Source of the DNA: Euryarchaeota archaeon UBA486
GTDB taxonomy: Archaea; Thermoplasmatota; Poseidoniia; Poseidoniales; Poseidoniaceae
Direction of reading: 5' to 3'
Length of the DNA: 59,619 bases
NCBI GenBank assembly: GCA_002497765.1
Contig: DAET01000070.1
Coordinates: forward strand, 1 to 59,619
In this document: positions 34,382 to 42,802 of the stretch, piece by piece
How positions within the stretch are numbered: the stretch's first letter is position 1
How the letters are laid out: each line of letters opens with the position of its first letter
Notes under the pieces: generated by a model
Databases searched by the model: none
What the model was told of the DNA's origin: nothing
What the model saw: the letters and a program-made list of their open reading frames with translations, nothing else
Translations under genes and position numbers: made by a program

Positions 34382-36907
34382 TCATCGGCTCATGACAGCT
34401 CGATGAACCATGGCCTGAACCTCGCGCATACGACTCTTTGCGCCAAGTTCTCGGAACACCTTCAACGCTCGTTGGAGGTATTCCATACGGCCCTGTTTGT
34501 CGGGGGCAACACCACCAAGACGAGTGAGCAATTCGCCGATTTGCATGCGAAGGTCGTTGGCCTCAGCAAGGACGAGGGCTTGGCCATAATGCTCCACGGC
34601 TTCCTCCGTTCGACCGGCATCGTGCAAAACCTCCCCGAGCAACATGGTGATTTCCACCAACGACTGCACATCCCCTGCGTCGGTCATGGCGGTCAAGGCT
34701 TCGGAATAATGGAACAGTGCCAACTCTGATTGCTCGACCTTTGAGTAATACCGGCCCAAGACGGCTTGCGCACGAGCGTGGAGCACGCTATCACCGAGCT
34801 CGGAGGTTCGCTCGTGAGATGCCATGGCATGCTCCCTTGCTCGGTCAACCTCACCCAATTCAATGAGGGAACGAGCCAAGGTGATTTGGCTGTAAATCAA
34901 GTCGTCATCGTTTGAACTTTCGAGGATTGCTTCAACCTCACCGTACGCCTCCAAGGCTTTGCTACGCTCGTTCTTTCGCCGGAGCAAGTACCCGATGTTG
35001 TTGTAGGTTCGAGCAGCCCAACGGGCATTGCCAAGCGAGATGTAATGCTTGAGCGCCTCTTTGTGGCGCGACAGCGAAACATCGCTGTTGCCTTGTTTCC
35101 TGCTCACATCGGCAAGGGAAGAGAGAATCTCGGCTTGAACTAGTTCGTCAGCCGAAGAAGATGCCCGTTCAAGGGTCGCATTCAGCACCTCCTCCGCTTC
35201 GGTCAAGCGACCCAACAACGCCAGAATATCACCCTGAATTTGGGCCATCCGAACCACCACATCCGAGGCCAAATCGGCGGTTTCCACCTGTTCGATCAAG
35301 CCAAGCAGTTCCATGTAGCCCTGTGAAACGAGTTGACGGCCTTCGCTGACAATGATCTCAGATGCCGCCTCAAATTGAGTGGATTTGATCGTGTGGTAGA
35401 TCAACTCTATCTGCAACTCGTGAGAAGGCGATTGCTTTTGATACCAATCGACACACTTCCCGTGGAACTCTTCACGAAGCGCCGTTGAGAGACTTCGGAG
35501 GAGGAATTCTCGAATCAAATCGTGCACGTCGTAGGTGTCGGCATCGGCCTGCCGGGCAAGACCGGATTCGACCAGACTGTCGAGTTCATCGGTGTTGAGG
35601 CCTTGTTGTGCGAGTGCCTCAAGCCTCACAGGCTCCCTGAAAATGGAAAGAGCAGAGAGGACACGCTTCTGCTCTGCACTCAACTTGGAGAAAATTTCCA
35701 CCGTGACGTAATTTTCCAGCGTCTCGTGGAAAGCGCCAGCGGATGCACCCCTGTTGATGAGTTCCAAGACCAACGGGTGGCCTCGAGAAAGGCCATGAAT
35801 GTGGAGCCACTGTTCGTCCGCCAGTGAATCAAAACTTGTCAGAAGTTGACGACCTGCGTCGGGGTCAAGACCGTCCAGGGGCAGCACCAAACTCGCAATT
35901 CGCCCCTCAGCGTCTTTTGTTGGAACCACGGGCTTGAACGAACGAGAGAAGATGACAAGACCGATTTTTTCTTCGCTCCCCAGAAGGGCCAGAGACATTG
36001 CCTGGAAGGTCTGGTGAAGCACCATGTCCGACACCTTGTGGAAGTCATCGATGACCAGCAGGGAAGGGGTTCCCTCCAATGCCTCGACCAACAATCGAGC
36101 TGCATCTGCGGGTTGAGGAACTGGTGTTGCCGCGAGGTATGTGGAAAAATCGGCGTTACCCATGCTTGAAAGCCAATCGGCCACCGATTCGAAGAAGGAA
36201 CGGGATCCCTCCCAGTCTTGGCATCGATGGTACAGCAGGTTTCTGCGATGCATGAAACGTTCAATCAATTTGGAGGCGACCGTGGTCTTTCCGATTCCTG
36301 CGATGCCAGGCACGAGGAGGGTGGTCGCTCTGGCCTCAAGCAAATTCACCATGTTGTCCAGTTCAGTCGTGCGGCCGTAGAAATGGCGGAGGCGAGGCAA
36401 ATCGGCGAGTGAAGTGACCAGTTGCTTTTCGACGTGCTTTGAGAGGTCTCGTTCCACCAAGTCTGCAGACAGGTTGCGGACATCGAGACAACTGTGCTCG
36501 TCGATGTAGCGGATGATATCAACCGGCCGCATCTCAAACGGGAGCACGCCCTTTGCACCGCCAAGCGTTGATGCGATGGCGGGTTGGTCGTCCAAGATGA
36601 TACGCACGGGCCATTCAGCGAGGCGTTCCCACGTCTCGCTTGCCAACGAGACACCGCTGTCGGTTAGGAAGTAGGCCTTGCGCTTTCGTGAAACGCCCTT
36701 GACGTGGGCCTGTCGCTCCACCAGAATGTTCTGGTCCTTGAGCCCGGCAATGGCCCGAGGCACATTGGAGCGAGCGATGGCAACGGCGTTGGCGATGCCC
36801 ATCTGCGAAAGAGCAAACGGCACCTCGATGCTGTCTTTGAAATCGGAATAATCCAGCAAATGCAGCAGGATGCGTTCCTGCACGCCCGGTTTCGCCTGTG
36901 CGGCCAT
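34382..36907 (-). CDS. STAND-type ATPase with winged-helix N-terminus and TPR repeats
   Basis: The 841-residue cytosolic product has three parts. Residues 1-110 form a winged-helix-like domain (QERILLHLLDYSDF, AIARSNVPRAIAGLKD, KRKAYFLTDSG). Residues 170-480 are a STAND/NB-ARC-type NTPase. It starts at FYGRTTELDNM, with Walker A GIAGIGKTT near residue 200, Walker B SLLVIDDF near 281 and a C-terminal winged-helix-like part (LSALSIFREPVRLEALA). The last 330 residues are TPR-like helical repeats (SLADVSRKQGN, NNIGYLLRRKNE, AVLGRYYSK). STAND ATPases switch on by oligomerisation when the repeat region senses a ligand; many are transcription factors. The ATG at 36907 has TGAGGG seven bases ahead and lies 20 bases after the beta-helix gene, so the two are co-transcribed. 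It is a candidate regulator of envelope or pilus genes. Confidence 0.9.
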   Translation of the reverse strand: MAAQAKPGVQERILLHLLDYSDFKDSIEVPFALSQMGIANAVAIARSNVPRAIAGLKDQNILVERQAHVKGVSRKRKAYFLTDSGVSLASETWERLAEWPVRIILDDQPAIASTLGGAKGVLPFEMRPVDIIRYIDEHSCLDVRNLSADLVERDLSKHVEKQLVTSLADLPRLRHFYGRTTELDNMVNLLEARATTLLVPGIAGIGKTTVASKLIERFMHRRNLLYHRCQDWEGSRSFFESVADWLSSMGNADFSTYLAATPVPQPADAARLLVEALEGTPSLLVIDDFHKVSDMVLHQTFQAMSLALLGSEEKIGLVIFSRSFKPVVPTKDAEGRIASLVLPLDGLDPDAGRQLLTSFDSLADEQWLHIHGLSRGHPLVLELINRGASAGAFHETLENYVTVEIFSKLSAEQKRVLSALSIFREPVRLEALAQQGLNTDELDSLVESGLARQADADTYDVHDLIREFLLRSLSTALREEFHGKCVDWYQKQSPSHELQIELIYHTIKSTQFEAASEIIVSEGRQLVSQGYMELLGLIEQVETADLASDVVVRMAQIQGDILALLGRLTEAEEVLNATLERASSSADELVQAEILSSLADVSRKQGNSDVSLSRHKEALKHYISLGNARWAARTYNNIGYLLRRKNERSKALEAYGEVEAILESSNDDDLIYSQITLARSLIELGEVDRAREHAMASHERTSELGDSVLHARAQAVLGRYYSKVEQSELALFHYSEALTAMTDAGDVQSLVEITMLLGEVLHDAGRTEEAVEHYGQALVLAEANDLRMQIGELLTRLGGVAPDKQGRMEYLQRALKVFRELGAKSRMREVQAMVHRAVMSR

Positions 36908-36927
36908 GATTTAACCCTCAGGTTCGA

Positions 36928-39900
36928 TCATTGTGGCGGCTGCTGGTAGTTCGGGTCAGGCACCCATTGGTTGGATGCTTGGTCCCATAACCAGCCCGGA
37001 TGCTGTGAGGCAGCCGGTGCGGCTGCTTCCTGAGCAACGGGTGTTGCCTGGGCAGGCGCTGCTGCCTCCTGTTGTGGAATGGCTGGCGTTTGCTTGGCTT
37101 TGGCCCATGCATACGGGTCTTCTTCGACGGCGGAATCATCGCTGGTCAGCTCGTCTTCGTCCGGTATTTCTTCAAATTCAATGAAGAAGAAGGCCCCTGC
37201 TCCGAGGAGAACGAGGACGGCCAAAACGATGAGAATGATGCCCACGATGCCGGAACCACCGTCGTCGCCGCTGGAGACGGTGACCGCAAACTCAGCGTTC
37301 TCGGTCTGTCCGGCAAACTTGAAAATTTGACCGTCCATTTCGAAGATGACCTCAGAAGAGCCCTCAATGCCGCTGAGTTGGCCAGCGGTGAGTTGCATGC
37401 TCCATGAGCCATCCGAAAGCACACGGGTCGAGTTCAACTTGGCGTTTCCATCGGCGAAACGAGCGATGACAAGGCTACCAGGAAGCCCTTCACCCGTGAA
37501 CTCAGCTGGGTCATCAACGGTGATGTCACCGGTGTCCGTTCGCTCAACGGTGAACGATACGGCACGAACGAGGAAGTTGACCTTCAGCGAGTAAGCCTTG
37601 GATTCTTGGTCGTCCTGAGCGTAGACAACCACGCTGTTGAGGGACCAGTCTGGGATGCTGCTGGTGGTTTGGGCCATGTAGGACATTGGGTCGTAGGTCA
37701 GGACACCAAGCGGCGTGATGACAATGAAATCGTCATAGAAGTCGTCTTCGATGGTTGTATCGTCGTCATAGACGTAGAACTCGAGGTCATCTCCTGGCGA
37801 TCCTGTGCCGTCTGGATCGCTGAAGAACTCTGCGAGGTCAAACGACACACCTCCGCCGCAGCGGTCAAACGAGTTGGAATTCTGGTCGCAGAAGATGGTC
37901 CACGTACCGACCCACCCTGTTTCGTTAAACACCGGGTCGATGTTTTCAGCATCGAGCGGATTGTTGATGGTCATACGCCAGACAACATCCTGCGAGTAAT
38001 CATCGCCGTCGTACGCCCGCACGGTTACCGAGTAGACACCGTCGTGAATCAACTTGGACGTGTCCCAGTTCGCCACCCACGAACCGTCTTGAGCAAACGT
38101 GGTGACCGGCAAGGGGCCGTCGTTGAGAACAATGCCGTTGGCCAAATCGGTGATCTCGATTTCAACACGTGTGACAAATCCACCAATGTCCCGAGCCACA
38201 CCAATGATCTTGGTTTCGGGAGAGGCGCGAACGGTATCGCCGTCAATGCCTCCAGAGGTCTGGTCTTCTGCTCCAATCCATGAGAGTTGGAGGTTGGGCG
38301 GAATGTTGTCGTTGTTGATGGTGATGGTGCGGGTCTCAGCCACGCATCCGTCGGCCTCAACGGCCTCGCCGATGCAGAAATCACTGTCCGCAGCCCAGAC
38401 CTTCGCTGTGTAATCACCCGATGGCAATTCAGCCACGTTCCACTCGTAGGACCAACTCGTGGAGCCTTGGATAAAGAACTGCTGAGCAAAGCCGTCTGGC
38501 CCAGAGATGGAGAACCAAATCTGTTTCACATCGCTGCCAGCCGTGCCTTGGTAGGGGTCTGAAGCCGTACCTTGGAACATCACCCTACCTGTTTGATGAA
38601 CGCTTCCAGCCGTTGGTACATCGACCAACAACGATGGAGCGACGAGGTTGAGTTTGTACTGACGAACCTCAACGGGGGAATAGTCCAGACCGTCATAGGA
38701 CCGAATACGGAACGTGATGTCGCCTTCGCCTTCAGGGTGTGCAGCACCATCCCACTCGTAGACCCAGTCCTTGAACGGGTGGTTTTCCATGGTGATATCT
38801 CCGCTTGAGCCAGAGGCATCCGAAGCGTAGAACCAATCGGACGAACCGGGTGGCTGGATTTCGACACGCTTCACCAAGCCGAACTGTGCTTGTTGTGCGG
38901 TGTTGTCGTTGGCGTAGGGCCACTTGGCGCCATCCCATGCCTGGCCCGTGATTCGAACCGTGGTTGCAAAGGAGTAGCCGTCTGGCTCGGTGACGCTGAC
39001 ACTGGGTCGAAGGTTCTCGAGGTTGATGATGTCATCAATCGGACCCGAGAGCACATAGGAGAAGTCGTCGCGACCGCTGCCGAACTTGAAGGCCTCAACG
39101 GTGTAGAACGGTCGCTCTCGCCCGTTGATGCAGTCGGCGTCGTCTTCGTCAACGTACGTATCACCGTCGTTGTCGATACCATCTGCACAGGAGTCTTCGT
39201 CAACCACGATGGGTTGACCGGAGCCGTCGTTGGTACCGGGGATGGCAGCGTTCTTGTCGCCGACCACATGGTTCCAGTTGCGGTCAAGAAGGAAGTCAGA
39301 AGGCAGGGAAACCTGAGGCGTAAAGCCGAAGGCGTCGGTGGTCAGTTCGTAGAGCGGAAGTCCAGTGGAATCCTTGATGATGACCGTGGCGCCCTCCACG
39401 TTGGAATTCTTCGCCTTGACTTGATAGCGCACGAGTTCACCCTCGCGAACTTGGGAGCCCCAAGCCGTGTTCTGGTTTTGAACGTGAATCATCGAGGAAT
39501 CAAAGTTCTGAAGATCTGCAAAGGAGAAGACGGTGGCGTTCTCGACCAGTTCAAGTGCAAGCGGCATGCCAGCAGGTGGCAAGGCGACGGTACCGGGGAG
39601 TTGCAGGCACTCGTCCTGAACGAACGGACACTCCGCACCCAACCAACGGATGCTGACGGGGTAGAGTTCATTGCCGCCAGGGGACGGAATTTGTTCCGAC
39701 TGAACGGTGACACGTGATTCGGTGATGTTGTAGACTTGCGAAACGCCAGTCCAGGCATTGCCGGAGAAGTAAGCCACGGAGCCGTACTTGTTACCGTAGT
39801 TGTCGTCGTGGTGGCTGACATTGCCGGCGAATCCAAGTTGGGAATCGGCCGTATTGCGCTGGACGTTGATGAGGGAACCCTTGGCACGAATGATGTCGCC

Positions 39901-41331
39901 GGTGTTGCCCGAGATGGTGTTGTCGAGGATGGAGGCCGAGGAACGGAAGACGTGAACGGCTGGGCAGGGGAAATCACCACCGTACATCTGAGAGTTGCAC
40001 GTTCCCGAGTTGTTGGAGATGACGTTGTTGGCCAAGTAAAGACGAGCGGCAGATGGTGCTGGGACCTGCCAGCCCTGGTCTTGGTAGTGGTACTCGCCGA
40101 TGAGCACAGGCTCCTTACCTGTGTCCTGAATGGTGTTGTTCTCGGCGATGACATCGGACGTACCGTAAATCCACAAGCCGTTCCAGCCACCAATGGGGCC
40201 GATGGTGTTGCGGTGGAGTTCAACCACGGAACTACGAATACCAACACCGGATCCCTCACTGGCCCCGGCGATGATGTTGCCTTCTGCGTAGACCTTGGCA
40301 CCGTCGTAGGCGGTCAAACCAGCGCCTTCGGCTGTGGTGATGTCGTTGTCGGTGACTTCAAGCGTGTGTTCGATGTTCCCAGTGGTCTTGAGCGAGTTGG
40401 TGTCGATGGCGTTACACTTGACATCAACCTTGGAATTCGTAAAACTCCCCGAACTTGATTTCATCAGGATACCGTAGCTGTTGTCCTTGATGTCCAGGTT
40501 GTCCATGTCGATGTAGGAGTTCTCGATGTAAAGAACAGCACGGCCACCACCTTGTTGACCGCAATCGGCATCGTTTCCAGTGAAGACGGAATTCTTGACA
40601 CGGAAGGTCGAGAGAATACCCGCACCTGCGTCGTAAGCACGAACGGCAGCCGCGTCGTAGCCCTGTCCGTCGATGCCCAATTCGAAAGTTGAATCGGTGA
40701 GGAGCGGAGCGGCGTAATCAACGGCGATCACGTTCGAGGTGTTGATGTCAGTGAAGGTGAGCCCGCGGGCAGTGGTGGTTGAACCGTCAAAGACCAACGC
40801 ACCGTATTGGACGGCTTGGAGGGAAGCGACGTAAATCGGATATCCGTAGGCGTTCTCAAAGTGAGCGAAGTTGATGCTGGTGATGGACTGGTCGATCGTG
40901 TCTCGAATGATCAAACCGGAGCCGCACGCTGCATCAGGGTTGTTCAGAACGTTGCTCTGCGTGTTCAAACAACGACCGGTTTTGGTGTAGTCCGTAGGGG
41001 TGGACCAGATGAAACGGGCTTGGGATGAAGCCGAGCCAGCACTGGCACCGCAAGCAGCATCACCGATGCAAATGGCGCCTTCCACATCAATGAATTTCCC
41101 AGCGGGGATATTGACGGTCGTGCCAGCGTTGATGATGAGTTTGGAACCCTCAGCGACCGTGACATCGTCTTGGAGATTCATGGTGCCCGACCAGGTCTCG
41201 GTACCGGTCACGGTGCCCTGCGTGGTTTCGTTCACGGCCATGGCCGAGGGAACGCTCACCATGGCCAACATGAGAGACATCATGTACAGCATCACGAGCG
41301 ATACGGATTTTGTTTGGTTTTTTCGAGACAT
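36928..41331 (-). CDS. Giant beta-helix surface protein with C-terminal membrane anchor
   Basis: The 1467-residue product has a signal peptide (LVMLYMMSLMLAMVSVPSAMA). About 530 residues follow as a right-handed beta-helix, seen as repeated NxIxxN and GI-type rungs such as ENNTIQDTG, ANNVISNNSG and LDNTISGNTG. Near residues 712-733 a Cys-flanked acidic loop, CADGIDNDGDTYVDED, resembles the MopE-type metal-binding motif. Several Ig-like domains follow (TVRITGQAWDG, VMFQGTASDP, TITINNDNIPP). A membrane helix (IVGIILIVLAVLVLLGAGAF) and an acidic then Ala/Gln-rich cytosolic tail ending HPGWLWDQASNQWVPDP close the protein. The ATG at 41331 is used. The promoter is clear (see 41332-41377). It is probably a major surface-layer or adhesion component; the STAND gene follows 20 bases downstream. 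Confidence 0.9.
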   Translation of the reverse strand: MSRKNQTKSVSLVMLYMMSLMLAMVSVPSAMAVNETTQGTVTGTETWSGTMNLQDDVTVAEGSKLIINAGTTVNIPAGKFIDVEGAICIGDAACGASAGSASSQARFIWSTPTDYTKTGRCLNTQSNVLNNPDAACGSGLIIRDTIDQSITSINFAHFENAYGYPIYVASLQAVQYGALVFDGSTTTARGLTFTDINTSNVIAVDYAAPLLTDSTFELGIDGQGYDAAAVRAYDAGAGILSTFRVKNSVFTGNDADCGQQGGGRAVLYIENSYIDMDNLDIKDNSYGILMKSSSGSFTNSKVDVKCNAIDTNSLKTTGNIEHTLEVTDNDITTAEGAGLTAYDGAKVYAEGNIIAGASEGSGVGIRSSVVELHRNTIGPIGGWNGLWIYGTSDVIAENNTIQDTGKEPVLIGEYHYQDQGWQVPAPSAARLYLANNVISNNSGTCNSQMYGGDFPCPAVHVFRSSASILDNTISGNTGDIIRAKGSLINVQRNTADSQLGFAGNVSHHDDNYGNKYGSVAYFSGNAWTGVSQVYNITESRVTVQSEQIPSPGGNELYPVSIRWLGAECPFVQDECLQLPGTVALPPAGMPLALELVENATVFSFADLQNFDSSMIHVQNQNTAWGSQVREGELVRYQVKAKNSNVEGATVIIKDSTGLPLYELTTDAFGFTPQVSLPSDFLLDRNWNHVVGDKNAAIPGTNDGSGQPIVVDEDSCADGIDNDGDTYVDEDDADCINGRERPFYTVEAFKFGSGRDDFSYVLSGPIDDIINLENLRPSVSVTEPDGYSFATTVRITGQAWDGAKWPYANDNTAQQAQFGLVKRVEIQPPGSSDWFYASDASGSSGDITMENHPFKDWVYEWDGAAHPEGEGDITFRIRSYDGLDYSPVEVRQYKLNLVAPSLLVDVPTAGSVHQTGRVMFQGTASDPYQGTAGSDVKQIWFSISGPDGFAQQFFIQGSTSWSYEWNVAELPSGDYTAKVWAADSDFCIGEAVEADGCVAETRTITINNDNIPPNLQLSWIGAEDQTSGGIDGDTVRASPETKIIGVARDIGGFVTRVEIEITDLANGIVLNDGPLPVTTFAQDGSWVANWDTSKLIHDGVYSVTVRAYDGDDYSQDVVWRMTINNPLDAENIDPVFNETGWVGTWTIFCDQNSNSFDRCGGGVSFDLAEFFSDPDGTGSPGDDLEFYVYDDDTTIEDDFYDDFIVITPLGVLTYDPMSYMAQTTSSIPDWSLNSVVVYAQDDQESKAYSLKVNFLVRAVSFTVERTDTGDITVDDPAEFTGEGLPGSLVIARFADGNAKLNSTRVLSDGSWSMQLTAGQLSGIEGSSEVIFEMDGQIFKFAGQTENAEFAVTVSSGDDGGSGIVGIILIVLAVLVLLGAGAFFFIEFEEIPDEDELTSDDSAVEEDPYAWAKAKQTPAIPQQEAAAPAQATPVAQEAAAPAASQHPGWLWDQASNQWVPDPNYQQPPQ

Positions 41332-41377
41332 CGGCGATTCACCTGCTCTGTCCATGAACGCCACGAATATAATACTG
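41332..41377 (-). promoter_or_regulatory. Promoter and ribosome binding site of the beta-helix surface protein gene
   Basis: On the minus strand a TATA-like AGTATTATATTC (41366-41377) is preceded by a purine-rich GAGGCGC that could serve as BRE. It lies 35-46 bases upstream of the ATG at 41331, so the transcript would start about 10-15 bases ahead of the gene. AGGTGA (41339-41344) is a Shine-Dalgarno sequence with suitable spacing. The upstream 41380-41500 is AT-rich with no gene. This is the clearest promoter in the window and fits strong expression of a surface protein. Confidence 0.6.
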
Positions 41378-41485
41378 CGCCTCATTTGCCGCCAAAGAAA
41401 TATCATTATCGACTAAGAGTATCACAAATTGCGCCGAAAAACGGAAGGAAAATGACTGAAAATAACGAAATTCGGATAAGAAAGG

Positions 41486-41516
41486 ACGAAAAAGTGTCCT
41501 GGCTTTTTGGAAAAAA
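41486..41516 (-). terminator. T-tract terminator after the subtilase gene
   Basis: Downstream of the subtilase stop on the minus strand there are two T-tracts, GTTTTTTCC at about 41509-41517 and CTTTTTCG at about 41487-41494. They have an AAAAAGCC stretch between them that can partly pair with GGCTTTTT. Archaeal transcription stops at such U-rich runs. They would end the aglB-subtilase transcript before the strong promoter of the beta-helix gene. Confidence 0.4.
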
Positions 41517-41529
41517 CGCCACAAGATCA

Positions 41530-42738
41530 TCAACAGGACGGAATGTCCTGTGCTTTCGAGAGCCATGCAGAGGCGCTGAGAAAACCGTATCCACTGCGAG
41601 GGTCGTGCTCACCATCACCTTCTCCGAGCGACTCCAGAAGGGCTTGCTTCACCTCAACGAGGCACGAAGCATTGCCACCGGATTGAGGCTTCAATCGAGG
41701 CTGATCTTCAAGGATCAACGCCAACGCACCGGTGACAAACACCGTGGCGTCAGATGAACCGCTGCTGGAGTACCACAGGTTGTCCTCTCCAGTGCTGATG
41801 ATGCGCTCGCCTGGCGCTACCACTTCGGGCTTCATGTTTGGATGAGCCCGGGCATCGCCGGTTCTATCAGTCAAAGAACCGGATGAAGAGTTGGCCCACA
41901 CAGCCCCTTCACGCGTGGTCGCACCCACCGAGATAGCCAAATCAACGCTACCGGGGGAAGCGACATCCCCGTCATCATCGAGCCCGTCGTTCCCCGCAGC
42001 TGCCACCACATAGATGCCCGCATCCGTGGCTTGGCGGGTGGCAGCAGAAGAACCACCCTCTGTGGAGTCGGATTCTTCCGAACCGCCCAGGGAAAGGGAG
42101 ATGATATCGGCTTGGAATTCAAATTGGCACCACCGAATGGCATCGGCAACATCCGAATCCAGACCGGTGTTTTCCCCCTGGCCGTTATCGCTCAGGGCGG
42201 CCACCATGGCAAAGGAAACGTTCGGTGCTGCACCACGTTGAGTGGTGTCGTTGGAAAGCAGCAAGCCGGTCATCAGGGTACCGTGGGCAACAGCGCCGTA
42301 GTCAACGGGTCCCTTGGACGCACCTACCAAGTCCTTGAACGTGAACTCGGAGGTTGAGAAGGCATCGTGTTGAGCATCAACACCGGTATCGACCATGCAC
42401 ACCCGCACCCCTTCACCCGAGAGTCCTGAAGATTGCATCTCGCGAAGTTCAGTTTGCTCAAAGGCCCATTCGGAAGCAGGTTGAGGCAGTTCAACCACCA
42501 GCCACTGGTTCTGCCACATCAGCACGCTGGCGGAGATGAGCAGGGCCAACACCACCACGCCTGAAATTGAAAATCGACGGCGCATGGGTCGAGCCACCGG
42601 CTCAACCGTCAGGGGGGCCCAGCCCATGGTTTCTGAACGCCACTGGTCCTGAAACCCGATCACCGTTGGGTCGACCGCTGATACGATGCGCCGATCCGAA
42701 GGCTCAGGGAGGTACTCAACGTCACGGAGACCTTCCAT
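41530..42738 (-). CDS. Membrane-anchored subtilisin-like serine protease (S8)
   Basis: The product is about 402 residues. A cytosolic N-terminus of about 55 residues precedes one membrane helix (SGVVVLALLISASVLMW), and the protease domain lies outside. Catalytic residues are seen as D in VCMVDTGVD, H in AHGTLMTGLL and S in GSSDATVFVTG, with the oxyanion N in AAAGNDG. The usual GTSxAxP serine box here reads GSSDATV, losing the Pro. The domain ends with Cys pairs and a C-terminal Cys. Typical subtilases carry a propeptide; here only a short stretch between the helix and the catalytic Asp could act as one. The start is uncertain: ATG 42738 was chosen, while a TTG at 42789 would begin 13 bases after the aglB stop. 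It is probably co-transcribed with aglB and may process glycosylated surface proteins. Confidence 0.9.
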   Translation of the reverse strand: MEGLRDVEYLPEPSDRRIVSAVDPTVIGFQDQWRSETMGWAPLTVEPVARPMRRRFSISGVVVLALLISASVLMWQNQWLVVELPQPASEWAFEQTELREMQSSGLSGEGVRVCMVDTGVDAQHDAFSTSEFTFKDLVGASKGPVDYGAVAHGTLMTGLLLSNDTTQRGAAPNVSFAMVAALSDNGQGENTGLDSDVADAIRWCQFEFQADIISLSLGGSEESDSTEGGSSAATRQATDAGIYVVAAAGNDGLDDDGDVASPGSVDLAISVGATTREGAVWANSSSGSLTDRTGDARAHPNMKPEVVAPGERIISTGEDNLWYSSSGSSDATVFVTGALALILEDQPRLKPQSGGNASCLVEVKQALLESLGEGDGEHDPRSGYGFLSASAWLSKAQDIPSC

Positions 42739-42802
42739 GGCTTTCGCTATCCCTACCGTGTCCTCATCAACCCTTGTTTGAAAAATCAATCAAAAGTGAA
42801 CA

